Assembly (NCBI GenBank): GCA_963971405.1
Contig: OZ020490.1
Coordinates: 12,076,874 to 12,140,873, forward strand
DNA from: Psococerastis gibbosa
Taxonomy: Eukaryota > Arthropoda > Insecta > Psocodea > Psocidae
Length of the DNA stretch: 64,000 nt
Reading direction: 5' to 3'
Shown piece after piece: positions 25,301 to 32,291 of the stretch; position 1 is the first letter of the stretch, and each line of letters starts with the position of its first letter. Under the pieces are notes generated by a model. The model ran no database searches. It was not told the origin of the DNA and saw nothing but the letters and a program-made list of their open reading frames with translations. A program made the translations under genes and the position numbers.

Positions 25301-25783
25301 TCTCCGTTAAGAAAGGCTTCAAAAGCAGAGGAACCTCCCATCTACGCAACACCTGTCAAGCTCTCCAAATTGCAAAAGTTCTTTGGGAATCCCAAGTTTG
25401 AAAACAGCGCCGGCGAAGCTAATCAGAAGTATTTTGAAAGTAACTATGCTTGTCTGGCAGATCGCACACAGCCGGGACCTAGGAACGTCGTTAAAGCATT
25501 GCTCCAACCCCATCCACAGAAGACGGCTGTACCTAATTTTTATTTAGGTACGTATCAAGGTCGACCTGCTTCTGGAAAGCCGCCGGCAGTGCCTGGTAAC
25601 CCTCCACCTTCTTTGTCTTCCTTCCTCATAAAAAGAGGTCCTTCTAATGACGGCTTGTACTCCGGCAGCAGAGAAAATTTGTGTAGCCCTACACCGACGG
25701 AAGCTTCGACAAGCAGCGGTAGACAGTCGGCAAGTTCAAGGACGACAGCAAAACTGAGCGATTCTTTGTCTGGCCTTTACTGA
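4768..25783 (+). CDS. mwh: multiple wing hairs (GBD-FH3 formin-like protein), whole gene, 8 coding exons
   Basis: Joined coding exons are 4768-4827, 14853-15193, 19670-19781, 20121-20288, 21326-21589, 22212-22355, 23503-23753 and 23995-25783. They sum to 3129 nt, one open frame of 1042 aa. Residues about 105-230 look like a formin GTPase-binding domain and about 228-345 like FH3 ([20 protein letters not shown], then [13 protein letters not shown]). A leucine-rich coiled coil follows to about 395, then roughly 650 residues of charged, Ser/Pro-rich, probably disordered tail. The frame ends in TGA with no proline-rich FH1 and no FH2 domain, which is the known architecture of Drosophila Mwh. In flies Mwh acts downstream of Frizzled and Inturned/Fuzzy to stop actin prehairs forming at the wrong side of the cell. 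The protein is longer than the fly one (about 840 aa), mostly in the tail. The start is the first ATG of an exon that opens with an AG acceptor, so a non-coding 5' exon must lie upstream. All introns are GT-AG except intron 6, which is GC-AG. Orthology is inferred from domain layout; a formin whose FH2 exons were lost is the alternative. Confidence 0.88.
5348..5727. mobile_element. piggyBac-type foldback MITE (copy 2)
   Basis: TTAA duplications at 5344-5347 and 5728-5731. Ends GAGTGTACAGC and GTGTACACTC. Interior arms TAACTGAGCAAGTTATTAAA and their complement, related to copy 1. Confidence 0.85.
6250..6963. mobile_element. hAT-type element interrupted by a LINE fragment
   Basis: Ends TAGGGGTTCCCAAAC and GTTTGGGAACCCCCG with 8-bp duplications ATCCAAAT (6242-6249) and ATCTAAAT (6964-6971). 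The inner CCGTGGAC repeats are inverted too. The middle is a LINE 3' piece in reverse orientation. Confidence 0.85.
6367..6890 (-). pseudogene. non-LTR retrotransposon C-terminal fragment with poly(A)
   Basis: The minus frame 6885-6499 ends in [17 protein letters not shown], the C-x-C...H...C knuckle found after RNase H in Jockey/I/R1-group LINEs. A 30-bp T run at 6367-6396 is its poly(A) tail. 5'-truncated and inserted in a hAT element. Confidence 0.8.
7793..7970. mobile_element. hairpin MITE, GGCG family, Harbinger-like (copy 1)
   Basis: Inverted arms GGCGGCTATTCCACCTGTCA and its near complement, followed by a second paired block (AATGCACAAAT). Flanks are TTA-rich. No coding capacity. Confidence 0.75.
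8735..8921. mobile_element. hAT-like G-run MITE
   Basis: Ends CAGGGCCGGATCCAG and CTGTATCCGTTGATG; flanks CAGTACAC (8727-8734) and CAGTGCAC (8922-8929) match at 7 of 8. G runs of about 12-14 near both ends. Related pieces lie at 9846-9990 and 10455-10625. Confidence 0.75.
8954..9093. mobile_element. hairpin MITE, GGCG family (copy 2)
   Basis: Ends GGCGGGGATTCCACCGACG and CCCCGCC with TAA on both sides (8951-8953, 9094-9096). Inner arms carry CATTGCAGAATGCAAATGAC and its complement, then the family motif GACGTGATAGCAGACATT. Confidence 0.88.
10060..10415 (+). repeat. about 122-bp degenerate tandem repeat, 3 copies
   Basis: Three successive units contain GGGCTGAAA/GGCAGAAA, GGGTTTTACGC and TGCACA, ending in G-rich CTCGGGGGT and GGGAGAA. 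The same unit occurs inside the element at 13058-13288 and near 27040-27280, so it belongs to a dispersed G-rich element. Confidence 0.6.
10805..10915. mobile_element. GAGATG-family MITE, partial
   Basis: Begins AGAGATGGGGTATCCGAGCG and keeps ATCCTGGGGCCAC and the centre, but the right end is lost. Confidence 0.55.
11846..12133. mobile_element. hAT-like G-run MITE with perfect 8-bp TSD
   Basis: Ends CAAGGGCGGATTTTCGG and CGAAATCCGCCCTTG. The TSD GTTCTGAC is present at 11838-11845 and 12134-12141. Contains a G run of about 20 and a local 40-bp direct repeat (AATAAAAAACTTTCTTTAAT). Confidence 0.88.
13058..13288. mobile_element. hAT-like G-run MITE
   Basis: Ends CAGGCGCGGATCTA and TAGATCCGCGCCTG; flanks CTCGTCAG (13050-13057) and CTCTTCAG (13289-13296) differ at one base. 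The interior matches the 10060-10415 repeat. Confidence 0.85.
13658..14232. mobile_element. 575-bp MITE with GGCAGAGATTT ends
   Basis: Terminal inverted repeats GGCAGAGATTT with TAA/TTA flanks. Inner blocks TCTGTAGCCGC and GCGGCTACAGA also pair. No ORF. The TSD type suggests another Harbinger-like family. Confidence 0.7.
14414..14441. repeat. (ATT)n microsatellite
   Basis: Uninterrupted ATT repeats. Similar TAA/ATT runs are at 16805-16824, 19337-19377, 35077-35099 and 46766-46798, and (AT)n at 54317-54380. Confidence 0.9.
14853..15193 (+). CDS. mwh: mwh coding exon 2
   Basis: Acceptor TTCTTTTCAG, donor GTATGG. Encodes a Ser/Lys-rich linker with [13 protein letters not shown] near its start, then the beginning of the GTPase-binding domain ([19 protein letters not shown]). 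Ends in phase 2. Confidence 0.85.
15866..16420. repeat. two copies of a LINE 3'-UTR-like repeat
   Basis: 15866-16110 and 16262-16415 share CTTTTCCTTG-CCAGTATTCC, GGAGCATATAT, ATACCATCCCGC and CAGTGCT-CTAAACAA. They lie on the 3' side of the CR1/L2-like fragment at 16515-16803. Confidence 0.6.
16515..16803 (-). pseudogene. CR1/L2-like LINE C-terminal fragment
   Basis: The minus frame reads [14 protein letters not shown] and [14 protein letters not shown], the NTR...N-LP pattern at the end of CR1/L2 reverse transcriptases. A stop follows; another frame resumes [10 protein letters not shown], indicating one frameshift. Adjoining low-complexity 3' sequence runs to about 15866. Confidence 0.65.
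17745..17858. mobile_element. fragment of the 0.8-kb TIR element
   Basis: Reverse-oriented piece containing GGTACCTCAAAACGTGTAAA and GAAATTTTCG-complement sequence, as in copies A and B. Confidence 0.65.
17956..18156 (-). mobile_element. tRNA-like SINE, best copy
   Basis: Read on the minus strand: a head with A-box-like TGGCCAGGTGGTAGC, GCGATCGGAGACGTGTCG, the core GAGGCGACTGAAGAGGT, the tail TTGTTTGTATGCGATTAACC and a long poly(A) (T run at 17957-17982). At least seven further pieces occur in this window. Confidence 0.82.
18188..18560. mobile_element. piggyBac-type foldback MITE (copy 3)
   Basis: TTAA duplications at 18184-18187 and 18561-18564. Ends GGGGATATGCTACGTAGAAA and TTTCTACGTAGCATGTCCTC. 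In mwh intron 2. Confidence 0.87.
18951..19245 (+). repeat. about 125-140-bp tandem repeat, 3 diverged copies in mwh intron 2
   Basis: GTGATCCGTGTCTTCATTGT recurs at 18951 and 19074, with a diverged copy near 19217, each followed by GTTTAATAA and CATTTTATTCAAAATTAT. No function seen. Confidence 0.7.
19436..19582. repeat. near-perfect palindrome (foldback) 90 bp upstream of mwh exon 3
   Basis: Arms of roughly 55-60 bp (CTGATGGGCCGTGGTCGATA on the left, its complement ending near 19570) surround a loop of about 20 bp around 19510. Arm mismatches are few. In RNA this would be a strong stem in the late part of intron 2. Confidence 0.9.
19670..19781 (+). CDS. mwh: mwh coding exon 3 (GBD)
   Basis: Acceptor TTCCTTTTAG, donor GTATGG. 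Encodes [20 protein letters not shown] and onwards, the helix pair typical of formin GTPase-binding domains. A near-perfect palindrome ends about 90 bp upstream. Confidence 0.88.
20121..20288 (+). CDS. mwh: mwh coding exon 4 (GBD/FH3 armadillo)
   Basis: Acceptor TTTCTTTCAG, donor GTAAGC, exactly 56 codons in phase 0. Encodes armadillo-type helices with [11 protein letters not shown] and [12 protein letters not shown], matching the point in formins where the first FH3 repeats begin. Confidence 0.88.
20552..20855. mobile_element. hAT-like G/C-run MITE in mwh intron 4
   Basis: Ends CAGGGACGC and GCGTCCCTG; flanks CCATGATG (20544-20551) and CCATGATA (20856-20863). G and C runs sit just inside the ends. 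Located between mwh exons 4 and 5. Confidence 0.85.
21326..21589 (+). CDS. mwh: mwh coding exon 5 (FH3 core)
   Basis: Acceptor TGTTTTTCAG, donor GTGAGA, 88 codons in phase 0. Carries the most diagnostic FH3 segment: [33 protein letters not shown] and ELEQAGF align by eye with FMNL/Dia formins. Confidence 0.92.
21660..21885 (-). pseudogene. possible LINE C-terminal remnant in mwh intron 5
   Basis: The minus frame contains [20 protein letters not shown], like the GRP-K-RW-DD motif after reverse transcriptases. Short and not decisive. Confidence 0.4.
22212..22355 (+). CDS. mwh: mwh coding exon 6 with a GC splice donor
   Basis: Acceptor AATTTCAG, 48 codons in phase 0. It ends CGAGTCCAG followed by GCAAGTAA, a GC donor in otherwise ideal context. 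Encodes the end of FH3 ([16 protein letters not shown]) and the start of the coiled coil. The last 33 nt of the exon are the first part of an 86-bp unit repeated five times into the intron. Confidence 0.88.
22323..22752 (+). repeat. 86-bp tandem array, 5 copies, across mwh exon 6/intron 6
   Basis: Copies begin at 22323, 22409, 22495, 22581 and 22667, each opening GAACAGGTGCA. The first copy contains the last 33 nt of exon 6 and its GC donor. The other four repeat that exon end (AGAAGCGAATCGAG) followed by GCAAGTAATC. Each of the first four units also holds a possible GT donor, AATGTAAGG. The last copy diverges after about 45 nt. Confidence 0.95.
23055..23210. repeat. dispersed repeat, pair with 28548-28675
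   Basis: CCTGGTCACCTCCGA, TAATCGTGTGACTT and GTGGTTCGGAATCCAC are shared in order with 28548-28675. The right neighbour 23220-23330 is also present inverted at 21885-21965. No coding match recognised. Confidence 0.6.
23503..23753 (+). CDS. mwh: mwh coding exon 7 (coiled coil and acidic linker)
   Basis: Acceptor is a run of T then AG; donor GTAAGC. Continues the coiled coil ([19 protein letters not shown]), then an acidic [13 protein letters not shown] linker and [12 protein letters not shown]. Ends in phase 2. Confidence 0.88.
23995..25783 (+). CDS. mwh: mwh coding exon 8 (long C-terminal tail, stop)
   Basis: Acceptor TTTTCACTCGTAG. It gives 595 codons plus TGA at 25781. The tail is hydrophilic, with many RR/KR-S pairs ([16 protein letters not shown]), a [11 protein letters not shown] stretch and a Ser/Thr-rich end ([17 protein letters not shown]). 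No FH2 motif is seen. Antisense frames here are shadows. Confidence 0.92.
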
Positions 25784-27410
25784 GTAAACAGCTAATTTGT
25801 TAAGTTTATGAATTTAATGATAGAAGTGCAAATCAAATGATAATGCAAGCAATATGATAATGGCTCGTATAGGCAATCCTAGACTACCATTGAAATAATA
25901 CGCAGCATTTCCATTCAGTTTTCGTACTTGTGTGTATGTATTGTAGAATTTATCAAGGGAGTATCCGTCCGATCTACTATTCATGGATTCAATCACAGAT
26001 TATTTAATTGTGCAGTAGTTCTAGGTAGAGTGAACATTTTTTAAATGGATTATTTAATCGTTTCACATGGGATAATAATTAAAAGTGCGCTTGAATTTAG
26101 TAAAATAAACAAATAGCGTTGATAATGCGCAGAAATCACCGCCAATAAAAATAAATCCTACTCTTTGATTAGGTTACAGGATTTAAATAAAATTTCGTAT
26201 AGAATACCACCACCCCTATTTGTCACTGTTTGTGTAGTCAATTTCAATCATTTCTTCTATCTACTGTAAGTACCTAGTGTTTTGTGGTGCCCAAAAAGCT
26301 GTTAAAGCTTGGTGATTTTTATTATCTGTTAATAAGGTCTCATTATGATTGTTTCTCTAAGTGCAATACATGATTTTTAAATAATTTAGATTGCTTAAGT
26401 TCATTTTTCATAGTAGTGTCAAATCGGAAGTTGATTAAGTTTGCAAATAGGGTATCGCCGAAGAATTGAAACTCAACTGATCCCCTTCATTTCAAATCTA
26501 TATATAGTTACATATTAAAAAGAAGTTGACCGTAGATATTAATTACCCCTGGATCCCGCCAAAATAGGTTGCTTCATATTTTTTATTTAATTTAATACGT
26601 AAGTAGAAGAGGACTTGTTCATAACCCATATTACAGGGTACTTTTAATTTTCTATAAATTTAATTGTTCTATAATATTATTTTTTGAGATTTTCTTTAAA
26701 AACAGCAGATGGAAATTTTTGTCTTTGGGTTGTGCTTGGATCGACTAAATCTTTAGATCTTTGGGATTGAATTGTTTAGAAATAGCATGACCCATGGTAC
26801 TGCTCACATAGGAGCAGCTGGGTGGCAAGGTCATAGTAAGAGGGGGGGGGGTGTTTCACGAAATTCGAACATAAAAAATGAATAGGACTAATGCAATCCA
26901 ATAAATGCGTTAGTGCATGATAACGTTTTTCATTGCCATTAGAATAACTGTGTTCTAAAACTAACAACACTACCTAAACTCATTCTTGCCACCGGCGCCA
27001 AAGTAAGCAGTAGCTGGAATCAATACGGTATTGATTCTCGAGGCGTAAAATCACACTATTTCCCTTCTAAATTTTCAACAGACAAAACCTCCCCCGGGGG
27101 AGCCCCGTTTTACAATAATATCGATCAGTTTTCGTACGTAAAATATTTGCTCTATATAATTGTAGAAATGCCCATAATTTCTGGCATGTATCTTCAAACA
27201 TTTCTCCCGGGCCCCCCTTGTTTCCAATATCAATGTGTATTTGTGTAATAAATCTAAACTTTACAGTTGACAAAATGAATAAAAACCACTATTTCTCGCC
27301 TATACTTTCAGAAATCTTCCAGCAGGCCGATCATGGCGATTGGTGTTAACTTAATCCAGGGATTAAAACTGTAAATAAACAAATTTTGAATAGCACTCTC
27401 CATTATAAAA

Positions 27411-27852
27411 TTATCTTGTTTACATTTTTAATACCAGGGTATTATAATAACCCCGGCATAGACAATAGATGAACCCCGGCATTATGATAGCCGTGATCAG
27501 CCTGCAGAGGTGACTCCCGGGGACCCTTGTGTAACCTATGGGAGCTACTGCTCCTCCTTATCTTGTTTACATTTTTAATACCAGGGTATTATAATAACCC
27601 CGGCATAGACAATAGATGAACCCCGGCATTACGATAGCCGTGATCAGCCTGCAGAGGTGACTCCCGGGGACCCTTGTGTAACCTATGGGAGCTACTGCTC
27701 CTCCTTATCTTGTTTACATTTTTAATACCAGGGTATTACAATAACCCCGGCATAGACAATAGATGAACCCCGGCATTATGATAGCTGTGATCAGCCTGCA
27801 GAGGTGACTCCCGGGGACCCCTGTGTAACCTATGGGAGCTACTGCTCCTCCT
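27411..27852 (+). repeat. 147-bp tandem array, 3 copies
   Basis: Units start at 27411, 27558 and 27705 (TTATCTTGTTTACATTTT) and are over 95% alike. They contain short inner repeats of CCCCGGCAT. Located 1.6 kb downstream of mwh; no coding content seen. Confidence 0.93.
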
Positions 27853-28547
27853 AAGAAAAAAACATGGCTACGGCCTTGCCGGGAGTTTAAATTCGACATA
27901 GCTGCTGTAAAAGTGGCTTTGGCCTTTTAAAAAGTTACCAGACTTGTGAACCACCCTGTATTATAACATAACCAACAGAATAAATATGTCTTTGCCTAAT
28001 ACACAGGTTAATACATGTTTTAAAGAAAATAAATGATCTTGATCTGCTCAGCGGGACCAATAAAATATTACAATATATCGAATTACAGCATATAGAAATA
28101 GAATATTAAACTAATAATGTATAACTTTTATTCGTTTATTGCTGTAATGTGCATTGTACAATATTATATTCTCATGAGTACTTTTTCAAAGATGGACTAG
28201 TAAAAATAAACACCTTAAAAGAGGACAAATTTTGAGAATTACCATAGACTGAAGCAGAAATCGTACTATTCTTCTGACTATTAAAATTCGGAGAACAGCA
28301 GTTTAAATTGCCTTATACTAGTACTTTGGGATAGAACGAAAGGTTCTGATGGAGTCCGACAGAGAGTTCCTAGGAATGGGTTGTGCGGTATGAAAAGGAT
28401 ACTTTATTTTTTCCCTAGTGTTCCGGAAGTGGAAGGAGGATAAAGGACGGAAAAGGGATGAAAGATAGGGAGGAGTACACGTCCGAAGCGCCGGCCGCCT
28501 TACCAAGTTGAATCCAGCGGACCAGAGCAGGTTCAAAGATGCAGATA

Positions 28548-28675
28548 ACTTGGTCGTGTGCACAGTGCCAGTAGGGAAACATGGTAGGACTTGTCCTGGT
28601 CACCTCCGAACTAATCGTGTGACTTCACTGTGTTTCCTAAGTGGTTCGGAATCCACAATAATCAGGAGGTCCCCT
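28548..28675. repeat. dispersed repeat, pair with 23055-23210
   Basis: Same direct order of blocks as the mwh intron 6 copy. The following GGCCTGGGACTGTGTCCAAC also occurs reversed at about 15930-15955. Confidence 0.6.
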
Positions 28676-29456
28676 GTCCTAAGGGCCCACAGCGTGGCCT
28701 GGGACTGTGTCCAACCATACTACTACTACTGCACGTCCGAAGCACATTATGCTTATGAGCATTCCTTCTTTCGCCTATTATTAACCAATTTATTTTTTTA
28801 CGGAAATAGTATAGTGGAAGGTAAAATATAATAAATAAATATCCGTCAAGCAATAGTTATCCCCTTTTAAGGTCCGCACATATTTCAATAGCCAACTAAA
28901 TCTTTTTCAAACACTAAATGCGTAGCGTAGTCTTTCGAATATGCTAAAACTAAATTAAAATGGCTACTTGTATGCTACAGTTAAATAGTAACACACGTAA
29001 AAAGTATCTGACGGCTTATGTCCTTAGAATATGTAGAAACCGGGTTTGTAGGCCGTGGCGGAAATCAAAGTAGAAAGAAAGAAGAAGAGGAAGGAAGACA
29101 TTGTCCTCATCACTTCCAAAATTAACCCTTTGAGTACTAATTGGGAAAACCACAACTTACCAACCAGATTGCTGCATAATCTACTTAATACGTAATAATA
29201 ATTATATACCTAAATAAAAATTCGTTCAACACAAGCAAAACAAAAGATGGCAATAGGTAACAAATACATCTACAGACTAACATACTCGTACACATTTCAC
29301 TGCTAGAAACTTCTAGTTAAAAAGACGAAAATACGTATCTACGACAACGAATTATTAGCAAATTTACAATAATCTCACAATTTGTTACATGTTACAGTTA
29401 ATAGGAATCTGATTCAGAAATGCACCTCTAGATCATTTGCCACAGAGGGCAGTATT

Positions 29457-29609
29457 GGAGAGATGGAACATTCGTTTCCCGCCAAAAAGATTTGTTTGAA
29501 TTTATGGGGCCACCAGCTACGTCTCCTATGACCAGTCATTGAAAAGATATAGCAGGTAGCCCTAGGATTCGAAAAATATTGTTGCCGAGCTCGAATGTCT
29601 CATCTCTCC
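29457..29609. mobile_element. short palindromic MITE, GAGATG family (copy 1)
   Basis: Ends GGAGAGATGGAACATTCG and CGAATGTCTCATCTCTCC; centre GTCTCCTATGACCAGTCATT. Related to 29961-30111 and part of 10805-10915. Confidence 0.75.
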
Positions 29610-29752
29610 TATGGCAATATTGCATTGGAATTACACCAAGGTAAGACAACGGCAGGGAAAACTGAATAATTTTGGTTCATCATGACCATCTTCGGTAAAT
29701 CTGAGTTTTCACCTTTGAGCTGTTGTGGTTAACAACGAAACGGGCGAAACAA

Positions 29753-29892
29753 GACGGGGATTCCACCGACGTCAATAGTGATAGTAATGGTGGTGTTGAC
29801 GTGATTGCAGACATTAAAGACAGTCTAAAAATATCTGCTACCACGTCAATATCACCATTACTACCACTATTGACGTCGGTGGAATCCCCGCC
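29753..29892. mobile_element. hairpin MITE, GGCG family (copy 3)
   Basis: Ends GACGGGGATTCCACCGACG and GGAATCCCCGCC. The inner arm reads AATAGTGATAGTAATGGTGG, unlike copy 2, yet is mirrored in its own right arm. Family motif TGACGTGATTGCAGACATT present. Confidence 0.85.
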
Positions 29893-29960
29893 TTAACAAA
29901 TTTACTTATCCTCCTCTAAATTGTAATGTATCAAACCACTTTCCATAATAAGTATACGAA

Positions 29961-30111
29961 AAGATGGAACATTTGAGCGCGCCAAAAATACATTTTGAAT
30001 CCTGGGGTTAACTGATACCACGTCTCCTATGACCAGCCATTGAAAAATCGTACCAGGTGGCCCCAGGAATAAAAAAACAATTTTTGGCGCGCTCGAATAT
30101 CACATCTCTCC
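29961..30111. mobile_element. short palindromic MITE, GAGATG family (copy 2)
   Basis: Ends AAGATGGAACATTTGAGCGC and GCGCTCGAATATCACATCTC, with the same centre as copy 1. Confidence 0.75.
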
Positions 30112-30552
30112 TACATAGAACTATAAGTAACTAGAAGTATCCTACATCAATACAATCAGTGGGATTCATATTAAGAAGTACTTTCCTCCAGAGTAAAAGG
30201 CAGAAGAAAAAGGTATTCATAAGCTATCTTATTTGTTCCATTACGTTTATACCATTACCTTTAACCTCTAATCACTTCCCCTCAATTGTAGAATAAAAAA
30301 GAATTTAATTATTTTTATGAATTTCACTTAATATGAGTGTTAAATTTTTTTAAAAATACTCATGAATTTGTCATACATGCCGAAAATGGTCATAGTGGCC
30401 AAAGAAACAAGCAAAGTATTTATAACTAAACCAAACAAACCATTTTTTAATGCTATCACTCACGGAATATTGCATAGAAAGCAGCGTAACTATTATAAAA
30501 CATTTAAAATTGACATAATTCACCCTTTTTTCGTACAGTGAATAATTCCATA

Positions 30553-30867
30553 GTAAAACTACGCTGATTTGAGCCATACGTCACAGTAGAAAAATCACAG
30601 TAAGTTGACTGAGGCACATTGTGCAATTATTAAACGAACAACAGTCATCTTACAATTTTTGGTGAAATAATTATTTTAAGGGCGACTATTAGCTTGGGCT
30701 TAGAATATTTTATATATTGTATCTTACAAAAGATATTTGGGACAGCTCGCATAGCATATATCATTTTGTAAGATGACTGTTCATGGCGTAACACTTGCAC
30801 AGTGCACCTAAGTCAACTTACTGCGATTTTTCTTCATTGACGTATGGCTCAACTTGCGTAGTTTTAC
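30553..30867. mobile_element. foldback MITE with about 110-bp arms
   Basis: Arms GTAAAACTACG...GAGCCATACGTCA...CAGTAAGTTGACT...GTCATCTTACAA pair with the right half; TA flanks each end. No ORF. Between mwh and ANKRD50. Confidence 0.8.
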
Positions 30868-32104
30868 TATAATACGTTGAGATTTCACAAAGTTTTGTAC
30901 ACGTGTGCCCTACTCGTTGATAGAACAGTAATTGAAATAAGAATCAAAACTAGAAAAGAGCTTCAGTCAGCATTCATGTCCTACACCAGTCTGCCACTTC
31001 CTTCTTATTGTAAAAATTCCATAATACGATACGTGGAGATTCCATTCACAGTCAATGCCTCTTGCATTATTATCGTTCAGTGAGGGTAGGAAATTGGCTG
31101 AACAGCTAGCTACAGATAAAGATACAGTTACTAACTTCTTTTAAACATGGAATGATATGTTCTACCGTCGATTCGGCAATTTACATGAATCGTTGCAAAG
31201 ATCAGAATATAATGCAAAGTCCACGGAAAACCACCCATTACATATTTCAAAACATGAACACTACGGTTGCGATTAATTAAATTGAACAGCGACAATTTGA
31301 TTTGGAAAAAATAACGGACACTGTTCAAGTCACGTGGAAGGAGCTCCGAAACTGTGACATACTATATGACATCTCACATATGCTCTACGATAATTAATGA
31401 AAAAATTGATTTTGAACAAACAAAAAAAGGAAAGTAGGTATTTCATTTACTCTCAACATGGAATCATTTTAATGTCATGATAGAGATTTTCTAAAGAAAG
31501 GAAGAAAACTGTCTTTATTTTCCATATGGGCAAATTTTGGGCCTTTCGGCTCACTCTTACACTCAACCCATAGAGAGATTTCACAATTAAATAATGACTT
31601 TGCGCTATATCACCAAACCAATCGGAGTTGAGGTATTAAAAAAAATATATATACACTCACCTAGGGTGCGAGACCGTCTGCTTTACATGCCAGTCAAAGC
31701 ATATCAGAAAATGTACCAAGTGTTTATTGTTATACTGTATTTCATCTTTTACACTATTGTACTTCTTTAATTGGACCTCCAAGAGCCAGAAATCTGGCCA
31801 ATGTTTAACACGAACTCAAAATATTCAGGTAAGAGTCAAAGGGTTTTAGCGTATAAAGGATATCTTAAGTTGTTTTCTCATGGAGAATGGTAATGACAAC
31901 CTTGCTCAAACTTGCCTTTTAGAAATCCTTTAGTTAAAGGAACAACGGCTCAAACAACCTTTAATTACTGCCCCAAATATCATAGCGAATAAAAGTCAAA
32001 CTTGGCATTTTCCCGTGGACCTTTAATAGTACATTGACGAAGATAGCGCTTACCTTAAATTAAAGGCAGGCTGGCAGCAGTAGCCAATCAGGTGCGAGTA
32101 ATTC

Positions 32105-32291
32105 CTATAATGGCGTCTCCTTCTTCCAATGGCCATTGAGCTTTCCTTCACGGGACCGCGACACGTTTACTCTGCCACCGTCGTGTCGCGACCGGTGTAT
32201 CCTCTCGGCAGCATTCTCTAACCCATTTTTTACATTCGACATTAGCCTAAGTGCCGGATTCGTTACAATTCCATTGCGTTTAGGTTTTTGA
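32105..32291 (-). CDS. ANKRD50: ANKRD50 exon 18 (stop, C-terminal ETPL)
   Basis: Acceptor CTTTTGTTTCAG, 62 codons then TAG at 32105-32107. Encodes [20 protein letters not shown] and a basic stretch ending GHWKKETPL. The exon completes the phase left by exon 17 and brings the coding sum to an exact multiple of three. Confidence 0.82.

Larger units (their letters stand above)
25784..32104. other. intergenic region between convergent mwh and ANKRD50
   Basis: 3' UTRs of both genes plus repeats (27411 array, 28548 repeat, hairpin MITEs at 29457-30867). Several AATAAA motifs (for example near 26104 and 26187) could end mwh. Nothing coding seen. Confidence 0.7.

Noticed and set aside
31661..31685. 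Possible micro-exon of ANKRD50 (AG, 17-20 nt, then CTAG|GTGAGT)
   Set aside because: It would end in phase 1, but exon 18 needs phase 2, and it lies downstream of the stop exon. The strong donor-like site seems accidental.
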